Below, piece by piece: positions 11,557 to 23,691 of a DNA stretch of 64,000 nt. A program made the position numbers and the translations under genes. The notes under the pieces were generated by a model that saw only the letters and a program-made list of their open reading frames with translations, made no database searches and had not been told where the DNA came from. Position 1 is the first letter of the stretch; each line of letters starts with the position of its first letter. Origin of the DNA: Lasiodiplodia sp. COLG20 (Eukaryota > Ascomycota > Dothideomycetes > Botryosphaeriales > Botryosphaeriaceae); NCBI GenBank assembly GCA_009801085.1, contig VNWV01000008.1, positions 248,001-312,000 on the forward strand, written 5' to 3'.

Positions 11557-11852
11557 TAGAAGATTGCCACCAAAATATGTCGCATCATTCTGGACATCTG
11601 ATCATCCTTCCAATGAGTTTTTGCAAATTGTTCATATATTCCATGAATGGTTCTATCATCGCTCGCTTTCGCCGAATAAAATGAGGATTGTAACGCCAGC
11701 CAATCAGAACCCCCGCACGCCGCAAATACCCGGAGTCGCTCTGATCTGCTCTACCAATATGTCGTTCGCCATGTGCCGTAGTCTCTCTTGTCTTTCAAAT
11801 TCTTAATCTCCAATCTCTTAACCCAAATCTTTCTATTACCATCTTACTCCCT

Positions 11853-12682
11853 TCAGTTATCCTTCCAGTCCTCCCAAGTCCACCCCGTCACCCCCTCCTC
11901 AACCGTCAACCGCCTCGTCTCAAAGCGAATGCTCTCGTACATCGTTATCGCCGCGCCCCTCGCCTTCTTATGCCACGGCCCCTTCCCACCAGCCGCCGCA
12001 TCTTCTCTAGTATGCCAAAAGCCTGCAAACATCGGTCACAGTCAGCCAACGGCACCCCCAACAAAAAAAACGAAAGTTCAACGCAGGGTCCACCAATTTA
12101 CTCACACGTCGCAAGATTCCGCCTCTCCCCATCCGGCACGCCGAACCAGTACTTCAGCAACCCCCCGCTCGCCACCGCTTCCTCATGGCTCTTCTGGTCC
12201 AGCAAGCCCAATCTCTCACTATCAATACCATCCTTCAACACGCTTCGGAACGCCACCACGTAGAAGCTCGTCCGCGGCCACGTGAACCCTTCTCCCTTCT
12301 TCTCGTCCACCAGCCGCCGCAGCTCCCCGAACAGCGCGTCAAAATCAAACGCTTCTTCATACGGCAGCGTTGCGTACGAGTCGGAGACGGGTGTGAGTTT
12401 CTGCAGTGCCTGCGCGAAGAGCGCGGAGGGCGTCGGTACACGGGAGAGCTCAAGCGTGTGCGCGGGGGCTGGGTACGGCGACGAGAGGATGTGGCCAGGG
12501 GTGATGTCGGATGCGGGAATGGTCGGGTTGTTGAGGGCGTGCGTGAGGGCGAGGCGGTCGACGATCACGAGTGGTGGCTGTGCGGGCTGCTGGGTTTGTG
12601 GCGCGAATGATTGCGGTTCCAGTTGCTCCGACTCGGAGAGAAGAACGGAGGGGCGGCGCTCGGCGACGGCGGCGGCGCTCAT
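11853..12682 (-). CDS. UPF0643-family protein
   Basis: Seen: exons 12682-12106 and 12022-11853, 248 residues. The intron starts GTGAGT, ends TTGCAG and splits the Cys codon of NLATC|FWHTRED. The body has PLVIVDRLALTHAL, a Leu/Pro-rich middle, EEAFDFDALFGELRRLVDE, FYVVAFRSVLK and the C-terminal YESIRFETRRLTVEEGV followed by WTWEDWKDN. Known: this arrangement matches the uncharacterised fungal UPF0643 family; no reaction is established. It converges on the tyrosinase, with less than 300 nt between their 3' ends. A TATA-like TTTTTATAAG (minus strand, around 12925) lies about 240 nt upstream. Confidence 0.83.
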
Positions 12683-14974
12683 TTTGGCGGTAGTTTTGGT
12701 TGGTTGGTTGGGCGGTTACGTTTGCGGTGGCCCGGAGTCTCTTCGGGAGGGCGAGAGCTGGTAGGGGATGGGGAGGTGAGGGTTTCTCCTTTTCGTTCGT
12801 GATTCCGCTGCGTGTTCTGGAAATAGCGAGGGACTTCTCGAAGTATGATTAAGTGGTGGTGGTTGGGTGGGCGAGTGGGCGAGTAAGAATGGGACAAAGA
12901 AAGTGGGTTCCCTCTTTGGGACTTATAAAAAGGCAGCGTCTCGCGCGATTCGACGGTGGGATCACGCAAAATGATGCCTTCGCGCCCGAGTATGGCTCAT
13001 TACGAGGTTTAAGTAGGACAACCAAACCAACTCCTGAGACGCCTCGCATTACTAAAAACGGCGCGTCGGGGGTGGGAAATATTCCTACGGCCACCCACGT
13101 GCATGGTTGCGTACCTATAGGAGAGCCCCACAAATACTCCGCGTCTGCCCCGAGCTTCTTTTCCTGTGTCTGGACTTCGTTGCCTTTTACGACAAGCCTT
13201 GCGCCAAGATGAAGCTTGTGCGGTGCCACGTCCAAGACATGTCTTTCTTTACTGTCTGCTCTGCTCCAGTCCTGCCATACCGGACGAAATTCCTCCTGTC
13301 GATCGTGGAGCCTAAAAGCTGCCGGGGAGGAATGACAGGGTCCATCGGGTTTCAACGGCAAAAAGTCGCCGGTAAGATACCCGACGGTCGGCCCCAGCGC
13401 CGCCACAGGACCGAAACGGCCTGGAACAACGGCTCAACCATGGTCTATTCCTAACCTTTCAAACCTACCGGCACCTGTTGCCCTACCTCCGAATTTTTTT
13501 AAGAACTGATTAAGCGCTATGGGGACTACCGATGTATAAAGACCGCGTCAGGGAAAGCGCAGATCAGGTACCGCTCTTCGCCCAACCAACCACACGACAT
13601 CTCAACTACCACGCCTGGTGTTACACTACTGCCTCCGAAAAGCCTGCCGTTACATATGCACGCCAGGAACCGCAGCCGGCCTCCCGTCATTTCTTCGATT
13701 CGTAGCCTCATCTTGCCACCTCCTTCTTGCGCCGTTGATCCTCTCCACCGCTCTCAAGCCACCCGGCGCCGTCCGCTTCGCTCCCCACACATTTGTCTCT
13801 CCGCATCCCCGTCCGGCCCCTGCAGCACAGCGCGTATCCCTTCACCGGTCATTCACACTTTTTTTTTTTTTTTTTTGTTTTTCACACCCTTGAGTCAAAC
13901 GCTGCATGACGTTTCAGCCTTATTCTCTTGTGCAAACTGATACTTCCAAAAACCTCTCACCCTCTCGCGCCAGCCCCCGTCCTTACTCCTCGAAACCAGC
14001 CACGCGCAGCCACCAAAAAATAGATAGCAAGCACATATGACGTGCCCTGTTGAACGAAATTGCGTGTACCTGGCAAAGAGCCTACCTATCTGCCTATCTG
14101 CTCCTCTAGCTGCCACAGCTCCCGCTGAACCTAGCCGCATTTACGAAGCGGTCCATGACGTTGCGCATTTCCCACTATTTTCTTCGCCAATTTTCGTAAT
14201 CTGAGATATTTGGGGGATCGAAGCGCTCTGTCAATGCGGCACTTTTTCCAGTCAACTCGGCACACATATATACACATAGTCAGGGGATAGCCGCCAGATC
14301 TCCCAAGCGCGATGCGCGAGCGGCGCTGATGACTAGCTTGTTACTAAGGTCTATGATATCGGGTTGCATTTATCGCATTGATGTGGGGGCGTAATTTCTG
14401 GAAAACGATAAGACCGCTTAGCGATTGAACCTGATCTTAGCTTGATGGAGGTGCAGCCTACAAGTATGGAAGTACAGGGCAGAATCGTGGTTATTTTTGG
14501 GCGCATTCAATAACAGAGGTTTCAGGCAGTCACAAGGCAGAAGCCTATTGTGGAAAATGTTCTCGGGCGTGTAACCGCATAGGGACAGTGCAGCCAATGC
14601 GCTTGCCTCTTCGCTCCAGGCGTTAGCCCCGCATTCTCTCAGCTGCCACAAGATTTCACACCATTGCTGCAACGCTGCGCAATCGGAGGACCTATTACGA
14701 AGCTTCCCTAAGCATCAGGCTACATCAATCCTTGCTATCAGGAACCTTGCAGTGACAAAAAGCTCCATATATAGCCGCGATGTGGAGTACCCTTACCTAC
14801 CTCGCCTTGTACACTGCCCGAGTAAATTGAGCTATGCGCTGGCAGGCCCCGCTGTGGAGATGAACATATATTACCCAGTCATCGCCCTTGATGCCTTGTT
14901 TGCGTTGTTGCAGATCTTCTAACTACTACCTTCTCCTTCCAATATTTTAGTCCTTACCAAATTCTCTCAAAGTC
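12683..14974. other. long intergenic stretch with homopolymer, no supported gene
   Basis: This is 2.3 kb between divergent genes. It contains an 18-nt T run (13859-13876) interrupted once and followed by more T. Open frames on both strands (for example 12849-13406 minus) overlap each other and show no domain, signal or sensible intron pattern. I see only promoter DNA here. Confidence 0.5.
13859..13876 (+). repeat. poly-T tract
   Basis: Eighteen consecutive T, then G and five more T. It is a simple homopolymer in intergenic DNA. Confidence 0.95.
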
Positions 14975-17286
14975 ATGGATTCCTTTCGTCAGGGCGGCAA
15001 TGCCCCTAATTACGAAGTTCACACTGGCCTTTGGACGGACTGGACCAACGGCCCCGTATTTGGCGCAACAATCACATTGAATAAGCGGGACGGATCCCTT
15101 CTCATCGCGTTTATAGCACTCTTCGTCAGCGTTGTTGGTACCAGCTTTTGGAGAATCTGCTGCTTTGCCCTTCACCGGCTCTACTCAACGAACGTGGCCC
15201 AAGATGCACTCTATCATCAGCGCCAAGCGATCTTCCGGAACGCTGCGAACGGTACAAGCGGCCTTTGGGGGTTTCTCAACATTTGGTGGGAGTGGCGTAA
15301 GACTGCTGTCGATCGGCCCTCCTATCGGCTTCTCCCAGCTGCTGGCATTGCTCTATGCTGTGTTTGTGCTTTTGCTACAGCTGGCACATTTTCCTCCAAG
15401 ATCTCCACTTCGGCTAACGGCGTATTGGTTCGTAGTCCTGACTGTGGCATTTTGGACTCCGACAACAACCAAAACGCTAACGCCTCCTATCGATACTACC
15501 TTCCATGGGCTGCACAGACTCTCAATTCCTGGGGGTCCTACGCGCTAAACTGCCACTTGAATGTTTCTGACCTTGGGTCTTGCAATTCATTCATTCAGCC
15601 GCAACTACCAGTTAAAATCGATCGCAACGCGAGTTGCCCCTTTAAGGATGGTATCTGCAAGAGCGAATACGGAAACATCGCATTTGAGACTTTCGTCGAC
15701 AGCCACTCTGACCTCGGCTTGAACGCGCCGCCTGACGAACGAATCAACTTCCGGCGCATATCTAGTTGTGCTCCAATCAGGACGGATGGATACTCGAGCA
15801 TGTATCATTCTTCTGAGACTGGAATGAACTACTCGCGCTATTACTATGGACCAACAATAACTGTGAACTATACCTATGAGTATCCAGAAGTGGTTTGGAG
15901 CTCGGAAGAAGACTTACCCGTTCCAGTGCAGAATGGTGGCGGTCGTTACGCAGTGGTGTAAGTGTAATCGTACATACTGTCGGGGTTGTGAACTGATTGG
16001 ACACAGGGGACAGAGTGCCTTCATTTACAACGGATCGTACCTGGACGGCATTGATCCCATACCAGCTCTGAGACAACAGGACGCAGATACTTATTTCCTC
16101 TTCCTATCGGCGAACGGTCTTATCTACACCGACAAGGTTAGCGATCCATGGTTTGCCGCCACCACAGGGTGTGGCCATCTCTCATCGTCTGTTGAGAAAA
16201 ATGGCCGGATCTCGATATACTGTGCAGACCAGCCGGTTTCTGTGCTTGCATGTACTGTCAAGGAACAGTATTGCAACCCGAACCTTCCTTCCGGCGAACA
16301 ATGTTCCCCTTTTGGTGGCACTTATGAATCACCCTCTTTAGCAGATGGCCTTTGGAAGGACGGTAAACAACGTTCAGCATTTCGATGGATCAGCGCGATC
16401 ATGTATGCCTTTAGTGCAACAATTGGAGCTGTGCCCAGCATTCTCAAAGAAGGAGCTCTTCTTGCAAGCTACAAGACCCAGCTCTCAATTTCAGGAGGGC
16501 TACCAAACAATCAGTGGCAACTAGAAGCAGAATACTGGCACGCAGCTACTCTGGTAGCTCTACAAGGAAGCATGACACAGGTCGCGAAGGGGACTACCAA
16601 TGAGAACCTGAAATCCTTTTTAAGGACCCCGGAAAACGCGGATGAACGAAGTCTTTGCAACAGCCAGGTAACCAAACCCTCTCCCTGTTTCAAGCTTTCC
16701 TAGGCTCTGATATACTGACAGCTTTTACGTCGTGTAGAAAATTCCCATTGGGCCATACACCAACTTTTCCGCCCTCGGCCTCTTTTTCACTTTTGGTCTC
16801 GGCTTCATCATCATCTTCTTATCATATATGCTGGAGCCACTAACAAGTTGGATCCAAAAGCGGCGGAATCCGAGAAGGTCCAACTACGCCCGCATGGAGT
16901 GGGTCACCCATGAAACGCTGCAGTTGCAACGGCAAGCTTACGAGCAATCCGGCATTGGAGTCTGGGAAGGATGTGCAGGCAGTGTCCCCGTTACAAAAGG
17001 CGGAGAAAAGCTTGCGGTTCTTGATTTGGAGGATCCGGACTGTCCGCGGCTGAAAGTTGCCTCCCTTCAAGAAGTCGTCGTCGAAACAGTACAAATTGAT
17101 CCCAAGAAGGCTGAGAGACATGGGCAGCGGAGAGGTGAAGGCGAGCAAGACTCCCAGCTTGATAGTGCACGAATGGGCAACAGTAGTCAGAGCGGGGATG
17201 ATGGCGAAAGATCACCAGAAGACTCAGTCACAGACGTTTCGTCCATCCTGAGTGGACGAAATCAGCACACTGGAGCTGCGAATTAG
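14975..17286 (+). CDS. large fungal membrane protein of unknown function
   Basis: Seen: exons 14975-15957, 16007-16667 and 16738-17286, 730 residues. The start region reads HTGLWTDWTNGPVFGATITL. The first membrane segment is at ~42-62 (LLIAFIALFVSVVGTSFW), then HRLYST. A second is at ~118-138 (LLPAAGIALCCVCAFATAGTF). A long, Cys-rich, N-glycosylation-rich stretch (~140-550) follows, then a last membrane segment (~555-580, LGLFFTFGLGFIIIFLSYM) and a charged tail of ~150 residues. Known: I recognise this as a recurrent Pezizomycotina family with a 'G-W-T-W-G-L-xGxxLT-R' opening and an 'FWRIxxFxxHR' block, annotated hypothetical. Inference: a plasma-membrane protein with a disulphide-stabilised outside domain and a cytosolic tail. 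No enzymatic motif is visible. Confidence 0.85.
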
Positions 17287-17475
17287 CCCAGATGACGGGT
17301 TACCTAAATTGACGACAGATGTTACAAATTTAATGTAATGTGAGTTCTTTGTCATCCTACTTTGCAGTAAAACATTTAAGTAGTACTATTGGGACACTTA
17401 TTGGGACTTAAGTTCTCCCAGCTGCAGAAATATTCTTTTGCCTATCCCTGGATTCTAGCCATCAACTACATCGAC

Positions 17476-17510
<35 letters not shown>

Positions 17511-17672
17511 TCTTTATCTAGTTCTATCTCTCTTTTTCATCGCCCGTGTCAACTGCTTCGTTTTCGTGGATATGCCGAAATCGACCACAAATCATGCCCT
17601 CATCTACGAGGGCTCAACCATATGCGTCCGCGCCGTGACGGCGGTATCAAATCCGCAGCGCTCGAATCAGGT
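17287..17672. other. intergenic with a TC microsatellite
   Basis: A (TC)15 microsatellite occupies 17477-17506. The rest has no recognisable gene on either strand. Confidence 0.6.
17477..17506 (+). repeat. (TC)n microsatellite
   Basis: About 15 perfect TC units, flanked by a further pyrimidine-rich tract. Confidence 0.95.
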
Positions 17673-17984
17673 TCAATGCGTTCCAGACCGGGTTCTCCGT
17701 CTCCTGCCTCGAGACCATGACATTCTTCCACAGTTCATCGCCAGCCTGTTGGTGATGCTGTTGTCCACAGTAACCCCACCAATGCGAAAGTGGACGCGGG
17801 TACCGGGACGATTCGGCCGCGCAGTACTGATGATGCTTTTGCATGTGTTGTTGGCGTAGTCTGTTTTGCACTTCAGCGCGTCGCCCCGTAATGCGATCGC
17901 TATCCCGCTTACCTGCATGATTGACTTCCCTGCGGATTTCGATATTGAGACGGAGTAACGATTTGTCAACGTGTTCAAACTCAT
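17673..17984 (-). CDS. small hypothetical protein, weakly supported
   Basis: Seen: a 103-codon frame starting MSLNTLTNRYSVSIS. The ATG is in good context (CACAATG) and a TATTTATAT element lies 55 nt upstream (18039-18047). Third positions are C-rich for roughly the first two thirds, after which the frame becomes Arg-rich (SRGRRRRTRSG), which looks less like coding. A GTAAGC donor after codon 24 and AG acceptors ~45-50 nt further on allow spliced alternatives that enter another frame containing HWWGYCGQQHHQQ. I recognise no family. It may be a small gene whose model is incomplete, or chance. Confidence 0.33.
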   Translation of the reverse strand: MSLNTLTNRYSVSISKSAGKSIMQVSGIAIALRGDALKCKTDYANNTCKSIISTARPNRPGTRVHFRIGGVTVDNSITNRLAMNCGRMSWSRGRRRRTRSGTH

Positions 17985-18038
17985 TGTGGGGCTTTCGCTG
18001 AAAGAAGACTGAGGGTGGAGAAGATGTGGTTGAGTGGG

Positions 18039-18047
18039 ATATAAATA
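18039..18047 (-). promoter_or_regulatory. TATA-like element of the small minus-strand gene
   Basis: Minus strand TATTTATAT lies 55 nt upstream of the ATG at 17984, a normal position for a fungal TATA box. Confidence 0.4.
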
Positions 18048-18523
18048 CGAGGCTGAGATAGCTACCCCAAGTATCCACACATTTCTAAAATTGGAAGCCA
18101 GGGCGTCTCGCTGTTCTCGCACGAGGTTGAGGCTGTGTTTCGCACTCTGCCACCTTGTTGTGAGATTCAACAGTCAGCCAGGGCGTCCGGAAGGAGCAGC
18201 GAGTTTCGCAACAGTAATCTGATTGCACCGCAATCAACAGGCAGCCTGCCGGCCATAATCAGGTCCGTAAATAATTCATTAGACGCGCGCATATCATTCC
18301 TCCCACGCCGATGACTGCGGCCCCGTTACCCCAACCAACGCGGCTGTTGAGCGGTCCCTCTGACGTCACCCGTGAAACGCGACCTATCCACCACCTGTAC
18401 AAAAATTCCAAAGGATCTCAGGCCCAATCGACGAGCCACCGCCGCGCCGCCCAACCACCACATCTTCCGCGGCCCTCCGCCGCATTCCACCGCCGCACGC
18501 ACCACCTCCTGCAAGGTCAGCAC

Positions 18524-20317
18524 CTACAAACTGACCTCCTCCTTCCTCCTCCGCGCCTTAACCTGCAACATCGGATTAACATAAACACTCGACCCAAACG
18601 GCGCGCGCAGCTGCGGCTTCTCCTCGTCCGCGAACTTCCAGTCGTACTTGGTCACGAAATGCGCCAGCATCAGCTTCATCGTGTTGGCGGCGAAGAAGCG
18701 GCCCGGGCACGCCTGGCTGCCCAGCCCGAAGCCGAGGTGCTCGGCGCTGGTCGACACCAGCTGGTGCCTGCTCTCCTCGCCGGGTTGCTTGCGGAGGTTG
18801 ACGAAGCGGTGGCCGTCGAAGGAGTGGGCGGCGGGCCAGTGCGCGTCGGAGAGGTTGTTGGTCGCGTGCACCATCAGCGCGGTGCCGGCGGGCAGCACGA
18901 GCCCGTCGGAGAGGGTGACGGGGGAGGAGACGTAGCGGTCCATGACGACTGTGGTTCAACGCGTTAGCTGCGCGAAGACGGGGTGAGGAGGTACGCGGAA
19001 CTTACGAGCGTCAACCATATGTCGCCGATGCGACTCCTTGATGAAACTATCATGCAGCGCCATCCGGTACAGCGAGTTCTTCTGCCACCGGCCCTCAGGC
19101 CCCAGGACCTGCGCCACCTCCTCGCGCAGCGGGCCCGCGTACTCCGGATGCTCGATCAGGTCCGCCACGACCCACGTGTATGCTTCGGCCGTCGTGTGTA
19201 TCGCCGCGATGGACAGCATGATCTGCGCGTCCGCGATATCAAACCCCTTTCCCCCCTTCTTCCCTTTCCCCCCTGCAACCCCCCTCTCCCGCGCCATCTC
19301 CTCCATCCACCCAATCATGTCCCCCGCCCGCGGCACCTCCCTCCCCTCCGCCTCCGCCTTCCGGACCGCGTCGCGCCGCGCGTCGATGTACGGCTGGATG
19401 ACGCGGTGGCCGACGGCGGTCAGTTGGCGGAGCTGCTGGCACGCGGGGAGGAAGCGGTGCACAAACGGACGGAGGAGGGGCGACCAGGAGAGCAGGGCTT
19501 GCTGCGCTGCGAAGCCGGTGACGGCGTAGTTCTGGCACAGGGCGAGCCATTCGGCATTGCGGGAGAGCTCGGCGCCCAGGAGGACGCGCGATGTCACTTG
19601 GCCGATGATGCGGGCGATGAGGGGGCGGAGGGGGGTAGTGGTGTATTCTTCCATGTTGTTACCCAGCATCTCGTCCAGGATTTGGGCTACCTCCGCGGAT
19701 ATGTCCTCAGTGAATAGTGCTACTGGGTGTTAGCATGCAGAACAGGTGAGTGAATCACACTTGAAATCTCACTCAATGACTGCGTAAGCTTGTTTTTTGT
19801 GGCATCTTGGATGATGTTGTGCTGGTTCAGGGTATCAAAGGGCTCAAATCCAGGATAAGAAGAGAAGAATTCCTTGGAAAAGTCAGAATCATGATGCTAG
19901 GTTCGTGAGACATGGCATGCGCACCTTTGTGATTATTTTGCCGAAACTCATATGTGGATTGTTTCTGATTTCGTGGGCGTAACGATTGGGAAGGATGACC
20001 TTTGGCCCGCTGGCGGTGATGACCTGGAATACGCCGCTGGGAAACTATATGGATTAGTCGTGCGTGCTCCTGGCGTTGTGTGGATAGGATACCTTTTTCG
20101 CGCCCTGCTCCAAGATTTCGCACCCATTTACTATCCAGGCACCTCTCGCCTTGGCCATTGAGAAGAAGCCATTCTTTTCCAAGCCAACGACGGGAAAGCC
20201 CTTGTATGGCTTCTCGTCGAGGAAGTAGACAAGGTACACAAGCGAAAGAGCGACGCATGCCACGACCAGCGCAGTCGCATTGGCCCCTTCAACCAAGGGA
20301 GCAAGACCGAGCGCCAT
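18524..20317 (-). CDS. cytochrome P450, ent-kaurene-oxidase-like group
   Basis: Seen: exons 20317-20093, 20044-19925, 19872-19773, 19719-19006 and 18948-18524, 527 residues, all phases consistent. There is an N-terminal membrane anchor (~13-33), then KGFPVVGLEKNG. The I-helix region reads AAIHTTAEAYTW, where a canonical (A/G)Gx(D/E)T(T/S) is expected. ExxR is ESHR. The heme loop is FGLGSQACPGRFF, with its Cys in the last 70 residues. Known: microsomal monooxygenases using NADPH-P450 reductase. FFSSYPGFEPF and the RRHMVD-MDRYVSSPV context resemble the fungal ent-kaurene-oxidase/CYP503-type clan, which oxidises terpenoids and other secondary metabolites. Substrate unknown. It is divergent from a DHA2 efflux pump. 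Confidence 0.92.
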
Positions 20318-21702
20318 TGTGCAATTCCAGCGTGGACGAAAGGAATCAAGACTACAAATTGACGTCTTGGTCTCTCCACCTTCTTATAGCTTCTGCGGCT
20401 CAGCTGCTGTGCCCGGATTGTCGGGACAGGGCGCTCAAGGGGAAGCGCCATGGTCCGGGATTGAAACGCAGCACACCCACCCTCGCTTGCATGATGCTGA
20501 ATCGCCAGCGCTTGAGAGGAGGCTAACGGGCCGGCCCCCAAACTTTGCGGCAAGGGCTGGAAGCAAGCCCACACTTGGCACCATGCTTGTGGGCCTTTGA
20601 CGATGATAAGCGGAGAAAGAACCGCAGAAATACAAGAGTACGACGTCTCCTGGAGCTAAGAATTGAGTTTTGAAGCCCGCCGCTTGGTTTAGCGCAACGG
20701 TCGTGGGGCGGCAGAGTGGGGCGCTCCAGGCAACGAGGCTGCAATCTGCGGCGAGTTCTCTCGTGTGTGACAGGTCCAGTTGGAGGGGCGGGATTATTCC
20801 GTGGAATGCGATAGGTTCGGCGGGTAAGATGTGGATATTACAGTTTGTGCCCCCTTCTCCAGGCAGCAGCGAACGATGTGCGGCACACTGCAGGCGACCC
20901 CACTTCTTGCTCTCTGCCTTTTCTACTTTCGGAGCTCCTCTCTCTCTTGTACGACAACACACGAGGTGGAGGATGAACCATGCATATCAATCACTATATC
21001 GCCCCCATTAGACGATCTTTCGGAAGTCCACAATAGCACAAGACTACAAAAAGCATGCATGCAGCACGGGCCTCCGGCAGCCGCTTCACAACTTTATCTT
21101 GAAGTCGACAGCGCCCCGTTTTTCACACGGACAGATATTCTGACCATTGAATAAGAGGAAATACTCTACAATGTGGAGCTATCACAAATAATTGCCAAGT
21201 CTTGAAGGAGTGCTCGTGCAGCCTTGTCGCAAATATCCGAGGAATGTTACTGGTCGAAGTTCCTTAGTAATGAAGCCCGCGGCTGCTCACTGCATGATTC
21301 AAAGCGCGCTTCTCCGAATCCACCGTGAAACATCCAGAGCAGTTCAACAGTGCTGGAACAATCCACAACATGATTTCGTCTCAATTGATGCGAAAAATGG
21401 CCCTTTTGGAGACCGCACGCCCAGAGTGCAGCACGCAACCAATTCAGCGCCCAAAGAGGAACAAGCTGCAACTCGGGCGATTTATGTTTCTTGGTTAGCA
21501 ATCAACTAACGATAAGCGGAAATGGAGCCAGCCCCGCAGCGGGGGTGGAGCTTGTCTACATACCGGCAGTATGCGGCGGTGAGTCACGACCACGACCACC
21601 ATAAAGAACAAATTTGGCGGGGTTTCTCCACGAGCTCTTCTCCATCATCAATTCCTCTTCCAGGTTTTCTCTCACGTACTCCGGCTTCTCCAGACCACCG
21701 GG
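20318..21702. other. divergent promoter region between P450 and DHA2 transporter
   Basis: This 1.4 kb gap separates the starts of the P450 (-) and the transporter (+), so both promoters lie here. Short frames on both strands have no recognisable motifs. I cannot name specific operators. Confidence 0.5.
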
Positions 21703-23497
21703 ATGATGCAGAACCAGGATCTAGAGATCTCCCCGGCCGTGGAGCAGGCGATCCCCGCCAGTAACGAGCCAAGGACGGAAGCCATCGAGGAGCCAAGAAT
21801 TGAAGCAATGGACATCCAAGTCGCCGCCGAGCCCGACCTCACGCCCTCTCGCAGCAACTTCCGCGTCACAGCCATCATGATGGCCCTATACGTAAGTCAT
21901 CCCCCCCTCCCCTCCCCACCCCTCCCTCTCACCCCTCAACTAAACCTCCATCCCCCAGCTCGCCCTCTTCGTCGCCGCCCTCGACCAAACCATCGTCTCC
22001 ACCGCCATCCCCACCATCACCTCCTCCCTCCACTCCGCCTCAGGCTACACCTGGATCGGCGGCGCCTACCTGCTCGCCAAATCCGCCGCCATGCCCATCT
22101 GGGCCAAGCTGTCCGACATCTGGGGCCGCAAGCCCATCATCCTCGCCTCGCTCGCGCTCTTCTTCGCCGCCAGCATCCTCTGCGCTGTAGCCCAATCCAT
22201 GCCGATGCTGATCAGCGGGCGGGCACTGCAAGGTGTAGGCGGCGGCGGCTTACTCCAGCTCGTCGACATCACCATTGCCGATCTCTTCTCCCTCCGCCGC
22301 CGCAGCCTCTTCATCGCATTGACGGAGCTGATGTGGGCCATCGCCGCTGGCATTGGCCCCGTGCTCGGCGGCGTCCTCGCAGCGCGCGTGTCCTGGCGCT
22401 GGATATTCTGGCTCAACCTGCCCATCGCCGGCGCCGCCTTCGTCCTCACCCTGCTCTTCCTCGACGTGCACAACCCGCGGACCCGTCTACGCGCCGGCCT
22501 CGCCGCCGTCGACTGGCTCGGCACAGCGACGATGCTCGGATTGACTCTCATGCTCCTCCTCGGCCTCAACATGGGCGGCGTCGTCGCGGCGTGGTCGTCA
22601 GCCAAGATCATCTGCCTCCTCGTCTTCGGGTCGCTCCTCACCATCGCCTTCGTCGTCTCCGAGCAGCGCTTCGCCGCCTACCCGATCATGCCGCTCCGCC
22701 TCTTCCGCGACCCCAGCAACGTCGCCGCCTTCGCCGCCGCCTTCTGCTCCGGCTTCGTCTTCATCGCCGCCGAGTACTACCTGCCGCTCTACTTCCAATC
22801 CTCGCGCGCCGCCGACCCGATCACGTCCGGCGTGCTGATCCTGCCGCTCATCACGACCGAGGCCGTCGCCGCCGTCGGCACCGGCGTCGGCATCCACGCG
22901 AGCGGGCAGTACCGCCCGTTTCTGCAGGCGGGGATGCTGGTCACGACGGCGGGCGTGGCGCTGTTCACGCTGTTCGACGCAAGGACGAGTACGGCGACGG
23001 TCGTCGGGATACAGATCCTGGCGGGCGCGGGCATCGGGCTGTGCTTCCAGCCGCCCATGACGGCGGTGCAGGCGCGCGTCAAGCAGAGGGATGTGGCCAC
23101 CGCGACGGGGACGCTGGGGTTTGTGAAGAATATCGCGACGGCGCTGTCGGTTGTTGTGGGGGGCGTGGTGTTTCAGAATGGCGTTGCCATGCAACGGGGC
23201 AAGTTGATTGCGGCCGGGATGGAAGAGGGGTTGGCGGAGATGCTGGCGGGGCCCGAGGCGGCGGCCAATGTGGAGATGATTGGGAGGATTGCGGATGAGG
23301 GGGTAAGGGAGGCGGCGGAGCAGGCGTTTGCGGTGGGGTTGAGGAATATGTGGATCTTGTATGCGTGCGTGGCGGGGGCGGGGGTGGTGGCGAGCCTGTT
23401 TGTGAAGAGGAGCGTGCTGAGTCGGGAGCATACTGAGACGAAGACGGGGTTGGAGTTAGGGGAGGGGGAGGGGCTTATGGAGGGGGGAAGGGATTAG
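21703..23497 (+). CDS. MFS multidrug efflux transporter, DHA2 family (14 TM)
   Basis: Seen: exons 21703-21891 and 21959-23497, 575 residues (two consecutive ATGs at the start). The intron is GTAAGT...CCCCAG. Motifs: LALFVAALDQTIVSTAIPTI in the first membrane span, GxxYLL then the A-motif KLSDIWGRKPIIL, RALQGVGGGGLLQL (the gating-type stretch), motif C in IGPVLGGVLA and WRWIFWLNLPI. About 14 hydrophobic segments follow, and the tail is charged (about the last 30 residues). Known: the DHA2/MDR14 group are H+ antiporters exporting toxins, azoles and secondary metabolites at the plasma membrane. Inference: its divergent neighbour P450 suggests export of a P450-modified metabolite, but this is context only. 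Confidence 0.93.
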
Positions 23498-23691
23498 CTG
23501 TGTGGGCGTTGAGGGATTGAGGTTCACGAATGTGCTTGAGAAAAGTTGTGCAAAATATAGATTCGGTAAGGAAAGATCTGTACACCTATGTACTCCCCCT
23601 TCATCATTCGTTCCCCCTCCCTTTTCCCCTCCTTTTGGTTGGTATCTCTCATTAAATATTATTAGAAATCTCCGCGCAAAGCAGACGTCCT

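Noticed and set aside
12849..13406. 185-codon minus frame and overlapping plus frames
   Set aside because: Mutually overlapping, no motifs, and it spans the promoter of the UPF0643-like gene.
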